From contig NZ_QSFA01000008.1 of assembly GCF_003467125.1 (NCBI RefSeq), forward strand, positions 5,725-69,724: a stretch of DNA of 64,000 nt, given 5' to 3'. Under the pieces are notes generated by a model. The model was not told the origin of the DNA. It did no database searches and saw nothing but the letters and a program-made list of their open reading frames with translations. This document shows, piece by piece, positions 50,591 to 61,200 of this stretch (within the stretch, counting starts at the first letter, position 1; each line of letters begins with the position of its first letter). A program made the position numbers and the translations under genes. The stretch is from Megasphaera sp. AM44-1BH (GTDB taxonomy: Bacteria > Bacillota > Negativicutes > Veillonellales > Megasphaeraceae).

Positions 50591-51697
50591 ATGCATTACC
50601 ATATTCGTCACGCCCTGGAACATGTGACCGTATACAGTTATTTAAAGGATGAAGGCACCTCTATGGAAAAGGACATTATTGACTGCTCGCTGGGAGTCAA
50701 TCCCTGCGGTGTCACGCCGACCCTGTCAAAAGAAGCCTATGCCGATACGTTCGACCTGATTCATTCATATCCGGCCCATCCATTTACGGAAACACGCCGT
50801 GCCATCTGCCAGTATTTTTCAGATATTGCCAATCTGGATGTATCCCAGGTATCCATGCAGAGCGGATCCATGAGCGCTTTATGCCGCATCAACAGTATTT
50901 TCCTCGAAGAAGGCACTACTGTCGTAGCACCGCTGCCGTGTTTTTCATCGTATACGTCCAACGCCCGTTCCTGTGGTGCCGATATCGTATCTGTCCCGCT
51001 GAAAGAAGAAGAACGATTCGCCTTTGATACAGACCGCTATATTGCAGCACTGAAACCGGGCCAGCGGCTTGCCTATATCGATAATCCCAACAACCCGACA
51101 GGACAGGCACTGCCTCTGTCCGAAATCCGCCGGATTCTCGATGCGGCCCTGGAAAAGGAAATCGTCGTCGTCATCGACGAAGCCTACGGTGATTTTCTTG
51201 ATAAAGATGAGTCAGCCGTCTCACTCATCAACGAGTATGACAACCTGGTCATTGCCCGTACCTTTTCCAAAGGCTTTGGTCTGGGAGCACTCCGTGCCGG
51301 TTATATCGTTCTACCCAAACCCATGGTCCCGGTCCTGGCCAAAGACCCTGGCGAAATGACCATCACGACACCGGCAGACAAAATGATTCCCATCGTTCTT
51401 AAAGATCCGGGTTTCTTAAAAACATCGCGGGAAATCATTGCCAGAAATAAAAAAGCGCTCATAGACAGCCTGCACGTCCTGCATGTTTCAGAAACCCGCT
51501 CCGATGTACCTATCGGTCTGTATTATACGGATACCGATACGGATCTGGGAGCGCTCTTCTGGAAACACGGTATCCGCGTCGAATACGGCGTCGATTTCGA
51601 AGGAATCGGAAAACGCCACGTCCGGCTGCGCGTCCCCGATGACGTAAAACCGCTACTTGCACGCATTGCCGCTATTGAACGCGAACTCCGGGCATAG
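50591..51697 (+). CDS. HisC/CobD-type PLP aminotransferase
   Basis: 368 aa from ATG 50591 (GAGGTGATAGT upstream). Class I/II fold with SLGVNPCGVTPTL (HisC-like NPxG start), YIDNPNNPTGQ, VVIDEAYGDF and RTFSKGFGLGALRAGY, which contains the PLP Lys. Closest in style to histidinol-phosphate aminotransferases and threonine-phosphate decarboxylases. No his or cob genes are nearby, so the substrate is open; an aromatic or acidic amino acid is possible. Confidence 0.88.
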   Translation: MHYHIRHALEHVTVYSYLKDEGTSMEKDIIDCSLGVNPCGVTPTLSKEAYADTFDLIHSYPAHPFTETRRAICQYFSDIANLDVSQVSMQSGSMSALCRINSIFLEEGTTVVAPLPCFSSYTSNARSCGADIVSVPLKEEERFAFDTDRYIAALKPGQRLAYIDNPNNPTGQALPLSEIRRILDAALEKEIVVVIDEAYGDFLDKDESAVSLINEYDNLVIARTFSKGFGLGALRAGYIVLPKPMVPVLAKDPGEMTITTPADKMIPIVLKDPGFLKTSREIIARNKKALIDSLHVLHVSETRSDVPIGLYYTDTDTDLGALFWKHGIRVEYGVDFEGIGKRHVRLRVPDDVKPLLARIAAIERELRA

Positions 51698-51757
51698 AGT
51701 GGGGAATATCTGTGCCAGGAATTTGTCCAACTTTATATGAAACAGGGGGAAAACACA

Positions 51758-52903
51758 TTGGATATCAATAAGACAGGCAAGACAAGTTTGAAAAACATTA
51801 TTATTTTTGCTGGTGCCTATTGTGCATTCATGATAGGTTCCGGCTATGCTACAGGGCAGGAAGTCCTGCAGTTTTTTGGTGCTTATGGGCCGGACGGATT
51901 TATCGGCGCAGCCATCAGCATGGTGATTTTTGCGTTTTTCGGCGGTGCCCTGATGCAAAAAGGCTATGACCTGAAGTTGAAATATCACACCCAGGCTTTT
52001 CGTTATTATTGTGGAAAATATGTAGGAACTATCTTAGAATGGGTGACCGTCCTTTTCCTGTTTTCTGTCGTATCTATCATGATTGCCGGGACGGGGGCCA
52101 TTGCTTCTGAATTCGTAGGTATACCCGCCGATGCCGGCCGTGTCTTCATGGCTGTGCTCTGCGTCCTTACGGTCATGCTGGGACTGATGAAGCTGGCTGA
52201 TATCATCGGTGCTATCGGACCTGTGATCATCCTCTTTACACTGGGCATCGGCCTCATGACACTCATCAGTTTCCATGGCGGCTGGGCACAGAACTGGGAA
52301 GTCCTGTATGATCTGCGCGCTACTAAATCCTGGTGGTTTGCCAAATACGCCTTTCTGGATTCAGCCTGGTTCAGCGGCGTACTCTATGCATCGTGCATGG
52401 TATTCGGCTCTATCCCGTTCCTGACCGGACTGGGCGGCAAGGCCAATAACCGCAAAGAAGCATTTCTCGGCGGCTTTTGCGGTGGTGTCGCCCTGATGCT
52501 GGCCGGCGGCCTCATGACAGCCGCCATGCTGTGCTTCCCGGAACAAGTCGCCAAACTGCAGGTACCGAATCTGTTCCTGGCACAGCAGTTCGCACCGGCT
52601 CTGGCAGCCGTCTTTTCCGTTATCCTGCTTTTGGGGATTTACAGTACAGGTGCTCCCATGTTCTGGGTCGTCATCAACAAACTGGAACAGTGGCTTCCCA
52701 ATAAAACCGCCAAGATGGCCGTCTCCGTCATCCTGGGCATCGTTGCCTTTTTCGGTGCACAGATTGGTTTCGGCAAGCTCATTGGCTTCCTGTATCCGCT
52801 TCTGGGGCAGATTGGTATCATCATGATCATCATCGTCTTCATCAAAGTATATTTCATGAAAGACAAAGAAATTGACCTGGAACGGGAAGATTCAGACAAT
52901 TAA
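51758..52903 (+). CDS. YkvI-like membrane transporter
   Basis: 381 aa, about 10-11 hydrophobic helices. I prefer TTG 51758 because AGGGGGA lies 8 nt upstream; an in-frame ATG at 51737 has no ribosome site. FAGAYCAFMIGSGYATGQEVLQFFG and KADIIGAIGPVIILF resemble the YkvI group of LeuT-fold transporters. Function unknown in the family; amino-acid uptake is plausible. It follows the aminotransferase after a 60-bp gap and shares its terminator. Confidence 0.78.
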   Translation: MDINKTGKTSLKNIIIFAGAYCAFMIGSGYATGQEVLQFFGAYGPDGFIGAAISMVIFAFFGGALMQKGYDLKLKYHTQAFRYYCGKYVGTILEWVTVLFLFSVVSIMIAGTGAIASEFVGIPADAGRVFMAVLCVLTVMLGLMKLADIIGAIGPVIILFTLGIGLMTLISFHGGWAQNWEVLYDLRATKSWWFAKYAFLDSAWFSGVLYASCMVFGSIPFLTGLGGKANNRKEAFLGGFCGGVALMLAGGLMTAAMLCFPEQVAKLQVPNLFLAQQFAPALAAVFSVILLLGIYSTGAPMFWVVINKLEQWLPNKTAKMAVSVILGIVAFFGAQIGFGKLIGFLYPLLGQIGIIMIIIVFIKVYFMKDKEIDLEREDSDN

Positions 52904-52923
52904 CTGACTATATCCATAGCACC

Positions 52924-52978
52924 ATAAAACGGGCCCATCCTGTGACTATCTGATGGTCATAGGATGGGCCCGTTTTAT
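52924..52978 (+). terminator. Terminator of the aminotransferase-YkvI operon
   Basis: AAAACGGGCCCATCCT pairs with AGGATGGGCCCGTTTT, with a small inner TGAC/GTCA stem. Confidence 0.9.
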
Positions 52979-53156
52979 GTCACTTCTGAGTTTTTCCGAC
53001 AGCAGCTGTTAAATATATATTCAATATAACAAACTCTTTCACCCTGATGAATTGATTTTTCAACTTTTTTCCCATACAATAAATCCATATACTACATAAA
53101 TGCCGGCAGCCATAGGGGGAAGCGGTACTGCCAGGCAGGAAAGAGGGGAGTTTTTC

Positions 53157-54563
53157 ATGTCTATTCAGCTCAGTATCGTCATTTTGTATATCCTGCTATT
53201 GTTTGGTATTTCTTTATATGTAAAACGCCGGGCCGGACAGAATCCGACAGAATACCTGTTTGCCGGCCGTAAGTTTTCTGCAGGGCTCGTCGCTGTCAGT
53301 ATCACCGGTATGGCCGTCGGGGCTGCTTCCACAGTAGGTGTCGCCGAAAGCGCCACAAAGATCGGGTTGTCAGCCGGCTGGTATAATGGAGCCTGGGCCA
53401 TTGGCGCCATCATCATGGGAATCGTCGCCGCCGGCCGATACCGGTCACTAGACTGCACAACCATCCCGGAGCTGTTCGAACGGTGTTATGATAAAAAAGC
53501 ACGTGTCATCAGTGTCATCGGCCTGTCCCTGATCATGATATGCATTACGTCTCTCCAGTATGTCGCCGGTGGCTCTATCCTGCACGCGCTCATGCCGGAT
53601 ATCTTTTCTCTTCATGGCGGGATGATTACCAGCGCCGTCGTCTTTATCGGCATCACGGCTATAGGAGGTCTCTGGTCCAGCGGCCTTTCCAATGTGCTCA
53701 GTGTCGCCATTATTTATATCGGCATTGTGTATTCCATGATACGCATTCTCCTGCGGGACGGTGGGATAGCCGGTATCAATGACGCACTGCCGCCATCTGA
53801 TTTTAACTGGTTCAGTCCTTTCGATGGCCTGTCTCTGGCCGTACTCCTGGGCTGGATCATTGTCATGACCACTCAGGCCATTACCGCCCAGGGACCTGTC
53901 CAGATTGCCTGTGGCGCAAAAAATGCCTCAGCAGCCCGTAAAGGATTTATCCTGGGTGGCCTGCTCATTTTTCCCATCGGCTTCCTGTCCGCCGTTCTGG
54001 GACTGGCCGCCAAAGCCCAGTTCCCGGATCTGAATCCTACCATGGCTCTGCCACAGATCATCATGAGTCTGGACCCGTTTTCCTCTGGGATGACCCTGGC
54101 TGCACTCTGGGCTGCCGACGTATCAACAGCCTGCACCATCCTGCTCGGCGCCGGCACTCTCGTAGCACAGGATATTTACAAACGGTTTTTCAATCCGTCC
54201 ATCTCTGAAAAAGGCTATGTCCGGGCCAACCGCCTTATCATCCTGATTATCGGGGCTGGAACACTCTGGCTGGCCTTCAATGCCGTCGGCATCGTCAAAG
54301 TCATGCTCATCGGCTTGTCGCTCACGACGGCTTTTACGCTGGTTTTTCTGGCCACCATGTTTTGCCCGTCTCTGTGCCGGAAAAACACCGCCTTCGCCAC
54401 TACTCTGGTAGGTATTATCGGATTATTCCTGTGGCAGCTGTTCCCACAGATCCGTTTTCTGCCTCACGTCATTTACTTTGAATGGCTCATCTGCCTGATT
54501 ACCTTTTTCATGGTACGTCTGACCGATAAGACACCGGTCCGGACACCGGAAATAAAAAAATAA
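53157..54563 (+). CDS. Sodium:solute symporter (SSS family)
   Basis: 468 aa from ATG 53157 (GAGGGGAG upstream). About 13 hydrophobic helices; SSS features PTEYLFAGRKFSAGLVAVSITGMAVGAAS, the helix with ITAIGGLWSS, and TQAITAQGPVQ. Related to proline, pantothenate and short-chain carboxylate carriers; the substrate is not determined by sequence. Single gene. Confidence 0.88.
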   Translation: MSIQLSIVILYILLLFGISLYVKRRAGQNPTEYLFAGRKFSAGLVAVSITGMAVGAASTVGVAESATKIGLSAGWYNGAWAIGAIIMGIVAAGRYRSLDCTTIPELFERCYDKKARVISVIGLSLIMICITSLQYVAGGSILHALMPDIFSLHGGMITSAVVFIGITAIGGLWSSGLSNVLSVAIIYIGIVYSMIRILLRDGGIAGINDALPPSDFNWFSPFDGLSLAVLLGWIIVMTTQAITAQGPVQIACGAKNASAARKGFILGGLLIFPIGFLSAVLGLAAKAQFPDLNPTMALPQIIMSLDPFSSGMTLAALWAADVSTACTILLGAGTLVAQDIYKRFFNPSISEKGYVRANRLIILIIGAGTLWLAFNAVGIVKVMLIGLSLTTAFTLVFLATMFCPSLCRKNTAFATTLVGIIGLFLWQLFPQIRFLPHVIYFEWLICLITFFMVRLTDKTPVRTPEIKK

Positions 54564-54574
54564 TAGCTCACCGT

Positions 54575-54632
54575 CAAAAAAAGAACCTGCCGCGTGAAGA
54601 ACCCTTTACAGTTCTCCCCACGGCAGGTTCCT
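54575..54632 (-). terminator. Terminator of the binding-protein gene
   Basis: GAACCTGCCGTG with CACGCGGCAGGTTC (minus strand) followed by TTTTTTT. Also positioned to stop transcripts of the SSS gene from the other side. Confidence 0.85.
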
Positions 54633-54646
54633 GCTATATCAGCATC

Positions 54647-55453
54647 TTATTTCAGAGCGTCTTCACCGGATTTCGGCAGGTCCGGCATATCGGTATTAAA
54701 CCATTTTTTATACAATTTCTGGAATTCACCTTTTTCTTTTAGTTTCGCCATAGCATCATTGACCTGGTTCATCAATTCTGTATCCTTCTTATTGAAGGCA
54801 AAAGCCAGATATTCCGATTTTGTATTGGGAATATCGATGACTTTGAATTTGCCTTTTCCATCCTGGGTGAGGAAATAATCTGCGACGGGCTTATCGAGGA
54901 TGGCTGCCGGCGATCCGCCAACCTGCAATTCCATAATGACATCGGAATTATTGTCAAACTGTTTGACCGTATATCCCTGGTTTTCCGCATATTGAGCACC
55001 GGTCGTACCAATCTGGACAGCGACCTGTTTACCTGCAATGGCATCTGCCGAATCGATACCGCTGTCATTCGGCGTCAGGACAACTAATTTGGATTCATAG
55101 AAAGGAGCGGAGAAATTGACCTTCTGGGCCCGTTCCTTCGTCACGGTCATACCGGCGGCGGCAATATCCATATCTCCCTGCTGCAGGATAGGAATGATGC
55201 CTGAAAACGCAATATTATTGATTTCTACATCTCTGCCCATTTCTTTGGCAATAGCCCGTAGCAGGTCCATTTCAAACCCCTGATATTCTTTAGACTGATC
55301 GTTTTCTTTGAATTCAAAGGGGACAAAGGTAGCATTCGTCGCAACGCGGAGCGGTTTCTTTGCGTCATCTTTCTTTTCGCTTCCACATCCTGCCAGTACA
55401 GATACGGCCAGGATACCTGCCAGACAGGCCGTCATCATCGTTTTCCATTTCAT
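54647..55453 (-). CDS. Glutamine-type (SBP_bac_3) amino-acid-binding lipoprotein, orphan
   Basis: 268 aa from ATG 55453 (GGAGGG upstream). Lipobox LAGC at residue 20, then LRVATNATFVPFEFKENDQSKEYQGFEMDLLRAIAKEMG, which is the start of polar amino-acid binding proteins, and GMTVTKERAQKVNFS. No permease or ATPase gene accompanies it. Binds an amino acid at the outer face of the cytoplasmic membrane. Confidence 0.92.
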   Translation of the reverse strand: MKWKTMMTACLAGILAVSVLAGCGSEKKDDAKKPLRVATNATFVPFEFKENDQSKEYQGFEMDLLRAIAKEMGRDVEINNIAFSGIIPILQQGDMDIAAAGMTVTKERAQKVNFSAPFYESKLVVLTPNDSGIDSADAIAGKQVAVQIGTTGAQYAENQGYTVKQFDNNSDVIMELQVGGSPAAILDKPVADYFLTQDGKGKFKVIDIPNTKSEYLAFAFNKKDTELMNQVNDAMAKLKEKGEFQKLYKKWFNTDMPDLPKSGEDALK

Positions 55454-55674
55454 GGTATATCCCTCCATAGGCGAATAAAAATTTGTAATTATTTTGATAT
55501 TATACATATTTTTACGGAAAATGTAAATAGTTTATACAAAATATCCGCATAAAAAAAGAACCGTCGTATTCTAACTCTATTTCTTATTCCTATATATACA
55601 GGAAAAATCAGAAAGACAGCTCTTTTTTTATTGCATTATTATTTTATATTGGCAACTACGGATACAAACACACC

Positions 55675-56928
55675 TTAACCGTGCAGCTTGTCAATCATGT
55701 CATGCAGTGCTGCAATCTGTTCTGCCGCTTCATGACGGATATCTTCGGGGTCGCGCTGGATACGGGCCGAACCAGTTTCCATGGCGGCTTTGGCAACTGC
55801 AGCGGCTACAGCCGGGGCAACGCGCTGGTCAAAGGCATCGGGAATGACATATTCATCATTCAGTTCGTCATCACTGATCAAGCCGGCAATAGCATAGGCA
55901 GCAGCCACTTTCATGTCTTCATTGATATGACGTGCCCGTACGGCCAGTGCGCCACGGAATATACCAGGAAATACGAGGACGTTATTGATCTGGTTCGGTG
56001 AATCGGACCGGCCGGTTCCGACAACACGGGCACCAGCAGCCTTTGCCGATGCATAATCCGTTTCCGGAATAGGATTGGCCATGGCAAAGACGATGGCATC
56101 GTGATTCATGGACTGGATGATTTCTTTCGTAAAGATATGAGGAGCCGATACGCCGAGGAGCATGTCAGCCCCTTTTACGACATCGGCCAGTGTCCCCTGT
56201 ACTTTATCCCGGTTTGTCACGGCAGCCAGTTCTGCCTGGACCGGATTGAGTCCGTCCATACCTTCGTAGAGAGCACCGCAGCGGTCTACCATGGTTACAT
56301 TCTGTGCACCTGCCCGGACGAGGAGCCGGCCGATGGAAGCACCGGCTGCACCGGCACCGTTAATGACGATTTTGGCCGTTTTCATGTCTTTTCCAACGCA
56401 ACGGAAGGCTCCGACAGCGCCGGACAGGGCAGCAATAGCTGTACCATGCTGATCATCGTGGAATACGGGGATGTCCATTTCTTTTTTCAATGTATTTTCA
56501 ATTTCATAGCATTTCGGTGACGCAATATCTTCCAGATTGATTCCGGCAAAGGATGGCTGGAGCAGCTTGACCGTTTCAATAAATTTCTTCGGGTCTTTCG
56601 TATCCAGGCAGATAGGAACAGCGTTGACACCGCCGAATACCTTGAACAGGACCGATTTTCCTTCCATGACCGGCATAGCCGCTTCCGGTCCGATATCGCC
56701 AAGGCCGAGGACACGGGTACCATCGGATACGACGGCTATCATATTGCCACGGCAGGTCAGATCAAAGGAGAGGTCCTTATCTTTGACGATTTCCCGGCAC
56801 GGCTGGGCTACCCCCGGCGTATACAGTGTGCTCAGGTCATTGCGGGTCTTTAAAACGGCACGGGGGATAGTTTCAATAATGCCTTTTCTGCCACGGCGCA
56901 CCTTCATTGCTGCTTCATCAAAATTCAT
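55675..56928 (-). CDS. NAD(P)-dependent malic enzyme
   Basis: 417 aa from ATG 56928 (GAGGTG upstream). Short bacterial malic enzyme: TLYTPGVAQPC, KSVLFKVFGGVNAVPICLDT, ILNIEDIASPKCYEIE-type region (INLEDIASPKC), FHDDQHGTAIA and NGAGAAGASIGRLL. Oxidatively decarboxylates malate to pyruvate, feeding PFOR. Promoter TTGACT (57019-57024)/TAAGAT (56996-57001) with an operator between the two boxes. Confidence 0.95.
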   Translation of the reverse strand: MNFDEAAMKVRRGRKGIIETIPRAVLKTRNDLSTLYTPGVAQPCREIVKDKDLSFDLTCRGNMIAVVSDGTRVLGLGDIGPEAAMPVMEGKSVLFKVFGGVNAVPICLDTKDPKKFIETVKLLQPSFAGINLEDIASPKCYEIENTLKKEMDIPVFHDDQHGTAIAALSGAVGAFRCVGKDMKTAKIVINGAGAAGASIGRLLVRAGAQNVTMVDRCGALYEGMDGLNPVQAELAAVTNRDKVQGTLADVVKGADMLLGVSAPHIFTKEIIQSMNHDAIVFAMANPIPETDYASAKAAGARVVGTGRSDSPNQINNVLVFPGIFRGALAVRARHINEDMKVAAAYAIAGLISDDELNDEYVIPDAFDQRVAPAVAAAVAKAAMETGSARIQRDPEDIRHEAAEQIAALHDMIDKLHG

Positions 56929-56995
56929 GACATTCACCTCATCGTATGAAAAATACCACTTATTTTTATATGTACCTTGTTCTATGTACATGCTT

Positions 56996-57024
56996 ATCTT
57001 ATAATGGATTTATCCATAAGTCAA
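56996..57024 (-). promoter_or_regulatory. Malic-enzyme promoter with LysR-type operator in the spacer
   Basis: TTGACT and TAAGAT with 17-bp spacing on the minus strand. The spacer and edges form an inverted repeat (CTTAT...ATAAG around ATGGAT-ATCCAT, 56998-57020), a T-N-A-type site for the divergent LysR regulator. A second palindrome, ATGTAC-N10-GTACAT, is at about 56970-56991. Confidence 0.65.
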
Positions 57025-57088
57025 AGTCTTTTGAAATTATAGAATTTATAATATATAACTTATATTACATCAAAACGGGGAATACACG

Positions 57089-58045
57089 ATGCATACCAGT
57101 TCAAGGGAATGGGAATATATCACGAAACTGGCCGAAACGGGCAGTTTTTCAGCGGCTGCGGAAAAATTATTTATTTCCCAGCCCTCACTGAGCCAGTTTA
57201 TCCGGCGGATTGAAAAACAGATGGGTACACCACTGTTCGAACGCCGTGGAAGTGGTGTCATCCTGACAGAAGCAGGACGGATTTATCTCGCCGCGGAAGA
57301 AAAAGTGCGGGAAATCTACCGCGAACGGGACAGCCGTATCCAGGATCTGCAGCAGACCGTAAGCGGCACCGTACGCATCGGCAGCTCCTATTACCGCAGC
57401 GCCACCATTCTGGCCGCCGTATTCCCGCTGCTGCACAAAACCCATCCTCATATCCGCATCCAGCTGTCGGAAGGAACGACGCGGGAACTGGAAGAAGATG
57501 CCCTCGAAGGCCGGACTGATTTCTCCATCGTACTCCATCCGTTTTTCCATGCCGGCCTCGCCTATGAAGAATTGTTCCGGGAAGAATTGCTCCTGGCTCT
57601 GCCGGAAGAACAGGCCCGGCACTATGAAAAAATAGCCCGCCCGGTCCCTTACTCCCAGTATCCTGCCTTTGATTACCATCTGCTGGGCAAAGAGCCATTC
57701 ATTGTAATCAAGGAAGGGCAGAAACTGCGTCAGAACTTTTATGAATTTACCCGGAAAGCCGCTATTTCACCGCCTGTCGTCCTGGAATCCAACGATATGG
57801 TAACAGCCCTCACCCTGGCCTCTGTCGGCGTAGGAGCGACGATTATCCCGCAAGGCCGGTCCATATACAGCCGTCTGCCTGCCCAGCCCCGTTACTACAC
57901 ATTGCGCCAGTACACACCCGACTGGAACGTCGCCATCGCTTATAAAAAAGGACGGTATCTCTCCCAGGCGACCCGGTCCGTCATAGACATCATCCATCAG
58001 GAGTCCAGCCGGATCGCCCATGCCGGAAAGGGGATAGGGCAATAA
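57089..58045 (+). CDS. LysR-family transcriptional regulator
   Basis: 318 aa from ATG 57089. Typical N-terminal winged helix-turn-helix FSAAAEKLFISQPSLSQFIRRIEKQMGTPLFERRGSGVILTEAG and a C-terminal type II periplasmic-binding-like effector domain (VRIGSSYYRSATILAAVFPLL). Divergent from the malic-enzyme gene, so it most likely regulates malate use by binding the palindromes in the shared gap. Confidence 0.92.
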   Translation: MHTSSREWEYITKLAETGSFSAAAEKLFISQPSLSQFIRRIEKQMGTPLFERRGSGVILTEAGRIYLAAEEKVREIYRERDSRIQDLQQTVSGTVRIGSSYYRSATILAAVFPLLHKTHPHIRIQLSEGTTRELEEDALEGRTDFSIVLHPFFHAGLAYEELFREELLLALPEEQARHYEKIARPVPYSQYPAFDYHLLGKEPFIVIKEGQKLRQNFYEFTRKAAISPPVVLESNDMVTALTLASVGVGATIIPQGRSIYSRLPAQPRYYTLRQYTPDWNVAIAYKKGRYLSQATRSVIDIIHQESSRIAHAGKGIGQ

Positions 58046-58119
58046 TAGCAATATGTCGTCATATTCTTAGGCTATGGCCTGCAATAAAATAAAAGTGTTA
58101 TCTATGGCAAAATAATAAC

Positions 58120-58128
58120 TGGTATAAT
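58120..58128 (+). promoter_or_regulatory. Extended -10 promoter element of the PFOR gene
   Basis: TGGTATAAT (58120-58128). The -35 region is unclear. Leader about 105 nt. Confidence 0.5.
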
Positions 58129-58237
58129 ACATCCTGTAAAGAATATGTGAAGTATTCATACAACCTGTGCACAGAATATAAAGTTTTAGATAGGCAATCT
58201 TTATTAATCATTCACAGATATACAGGAGGAATACCGT

Positions 58238-61200
58238 ATGATTGAGCAAATCATTAAAACCGTAGATGGTAATGAAGCCGCAGCTGATATATCCTATGCT
58301 TTTACCGATGTCGCTGCCATTTATCCTATTACACCTTCTTCTACAATGGCAGAACATGTCGATACCTGGGCTGCCCATGGACGTAAAAATGTATGGGGGA
58401 AAAAAGTAAAGCTCGTAGAAATGCAATCAGAAGCCGGCGCAATCGGTGCTGTACACGGTGCTTCCGAAGCGGGCAGCCTTTGTTCATCCTATACAGCCTC
58501 CCAGGGGTTAATGCTGATGATTCCTGTCATGCATCGGCTGGCGGGCCAGTTAAAACCAGTCGTCCTGCACGTAGCTGCCCGGACAGTCGGCAGTAACGGA
58601 ATTTCTATATGCGGGGATCATTCAGATGTCATGGGATGCCGCAATACGGGATGGGCCATGCTTTGCAGCGCCAGTGTACAGGAAGCTGCTGATCTGGCTG
58701 CTGTAGCACATCTTTCAACCATTAAAGGCCGTGTGCCCTTTCTCCATTTCTTCGATGGATTCCGTACCTCTCATGAAATCCAGAAAATTAAAGTGTTACC
58801 AGAATCAGTGCTGAAATCGCTCATCGATGAAAAGTCCTTATTCCAGTTCAAACACACCGGCCTGAATCCGGAACATCCAACAATGCACAGTCTCGGCATC
58901 AACGGGGACTTATTCTTTCAGAGCCGGGAAGCCAGCAACATCTGGTACAAGAACATGCCAGATATTGTACAGGAATATATGGACAAGATTTCTGCACTGA
59001 CCGGCCGTTCTTATCATCTGTTCGACTATTACGGTGCTCCCGATGCGGAATTTATTACGATTGCTATGGGTTCGGTCACTGGCACGATTCAGGAAACAGT
59101 AGATGCTCTTAATGAACAAGGAATCAAAGCAGGATATATTCAAGTGCATCTGTACAGACCTTTCTCACTCCGTCATTTCCTGTCTGTACTTCCGGAAACA
59201 GCCAAAGCCATTACCGTCATGGACCGCACGAAAGAAGCCGGTGCTTTGGGAGAACCACTTTTTGAAGACGTATGCACAGCACTGCGCGATGCTGACAAAG
59301 ATATTCCCACCTACGCCTGCCGGTATGGCATTTCCGGTAAAGATGTACCGCCTGCCTCTATTCATGCGGTATACCAGAATATGATCAGCGCTGCACCTAA
59401 ACGTCATTTCACATTAGGCATTACGGATGATGTAACTCATTTATCCCTGCCGGATATCCCCATCGATGTTCATACGAAAAATACAGTCAACTGCAAATTC
59501 TGGGGCTTCGGCTCTGACGGTACGGTCGGTGCCAATAAGAACTCCATAAAAATCATCGGTGATAATACGGATATGTACGTTCAGGCATACTTTGAGTACG
59601 ATGCAAAAAAATCCGGTGGTGTCACCAAATCCCATCTTCGTTTCGGTCACAGTCCCATCCGTTCGGCGTATTACATCAAACAGGCCGATTTCCTTGCCTG
59701 CCATAAACAGGCCTATATGAGCTCCTATGATATTGTCAGCGAAGTCAGGGATAACGGTATTTTTCTCCTGAACTGCAACTGGTCTGATGACGAACTGGAT
59801 CGGGCTCTTTCCAATAATGTAAAACGCCAGATTGCACAAAAACATGTCCGTTTCTATACCATCGATGCCACCAAAATCGCCATTGAAATCGGACTCGGTG
59901 GCAGCCGTACCAACACGGTATTACAAGCGGCTTTCTTCAAATTATCCAATATCCTTCCTATAGATGATGCAGTCCGCTATATGAAAGAAGCTATCCAGAA
60001 GACTTATGGTGCCAAAGGGGAAAAAATCGTCTCCATGAACCAGGCCGCTGTTGACCGTGGTATTTCTGATATCCATGAAGTTTCTGTACCGGCAGCATGG
60101 GCTGATCTTCCTGCCGATGTTCCGCAGACGCAGGATGATCTTCCCGATTTCATCAAAAAAATCATCGTCCCTTGTAATGCCCAGAAAGGCGACGATGTAC
60201 CGGTCAGTGAATTTCTTCCCTACGCGGATGGCTCTTTCCCTGTCGGATCGACACAATATGAAAAACGCGGCATTGCCGTCAGCGTTCCCAAATGGGATGC
60301 CACAAAATGTGTACAGTGCAATCGTTGTTCTCTTGTCTGCCCTCATGCCTGCATCCGCCCATATCTGATTGATAAAGAAGAAAAAATGGCAGCTCCGGAA
60401 TCATTTGAAACGAAAAAAGCCATCGGTAAAAATCTGGACCGCTATGAATTCCGTATGCAGGTTTCACCACTGGACTGCTATGGCTGTGGAAGCTGTGCAA
60501 ATATCTGTCCGGCAGAAGCGCTTTCGATGGAACCACTTGAAACGCAACGTGCGGAAAACGAGAACTGGAGTTACGCCCAGACACTTTCTGCAAAACAGAC
60601 AGATGTTGATATGTTTTCCGTAAAAGGCAGCCAGTTCCAGCGTCCGCTCCTCGAATTTTCCGGTGCCTGTGCCGGCTGTGCCGAGACCAGTTACATGAAA
60701 GTCCTGACCCAGATATTTGGTCCCCGTATGCTCATCGCAAATGCGACAGGCTGTACTCAGGCCTGGGGCGCCATGATTCCCAGCTTGGCATACACGAAAA
60801 ACAGCAAGGGTCATGGACCGGCCTGGTCCAATTCTCTCTTTGAAGATAATGCAGAATTTGGACTCGGCATGGTCCTTTCCACTCAACAGCAGCGGGAAGA
60901 CCTCATATTGCACACTCATGAACTCCTCTCCCTGACTGATAATCAGGAAGTAAAGGATGCCGGAGAAAAATGGCTCGATTCTATCGGTACCGCTGATGAA
61001 GGAAATATCACTACGGAAGTAAGCAATGCCTATGCAAATGCACTGAGCCATGCAGAATTACAAGGCCGTGCCCGTGAACTGGGCGACTATATTCTGTCCC
61101 ACAGAGAACATCTTACTAAAAAATCTATCTGGATGTATGGCGGCGACGGATGGGGATATGACATTGGCTATGGCGGTCTCGATCATGTACTGGCTATGGA

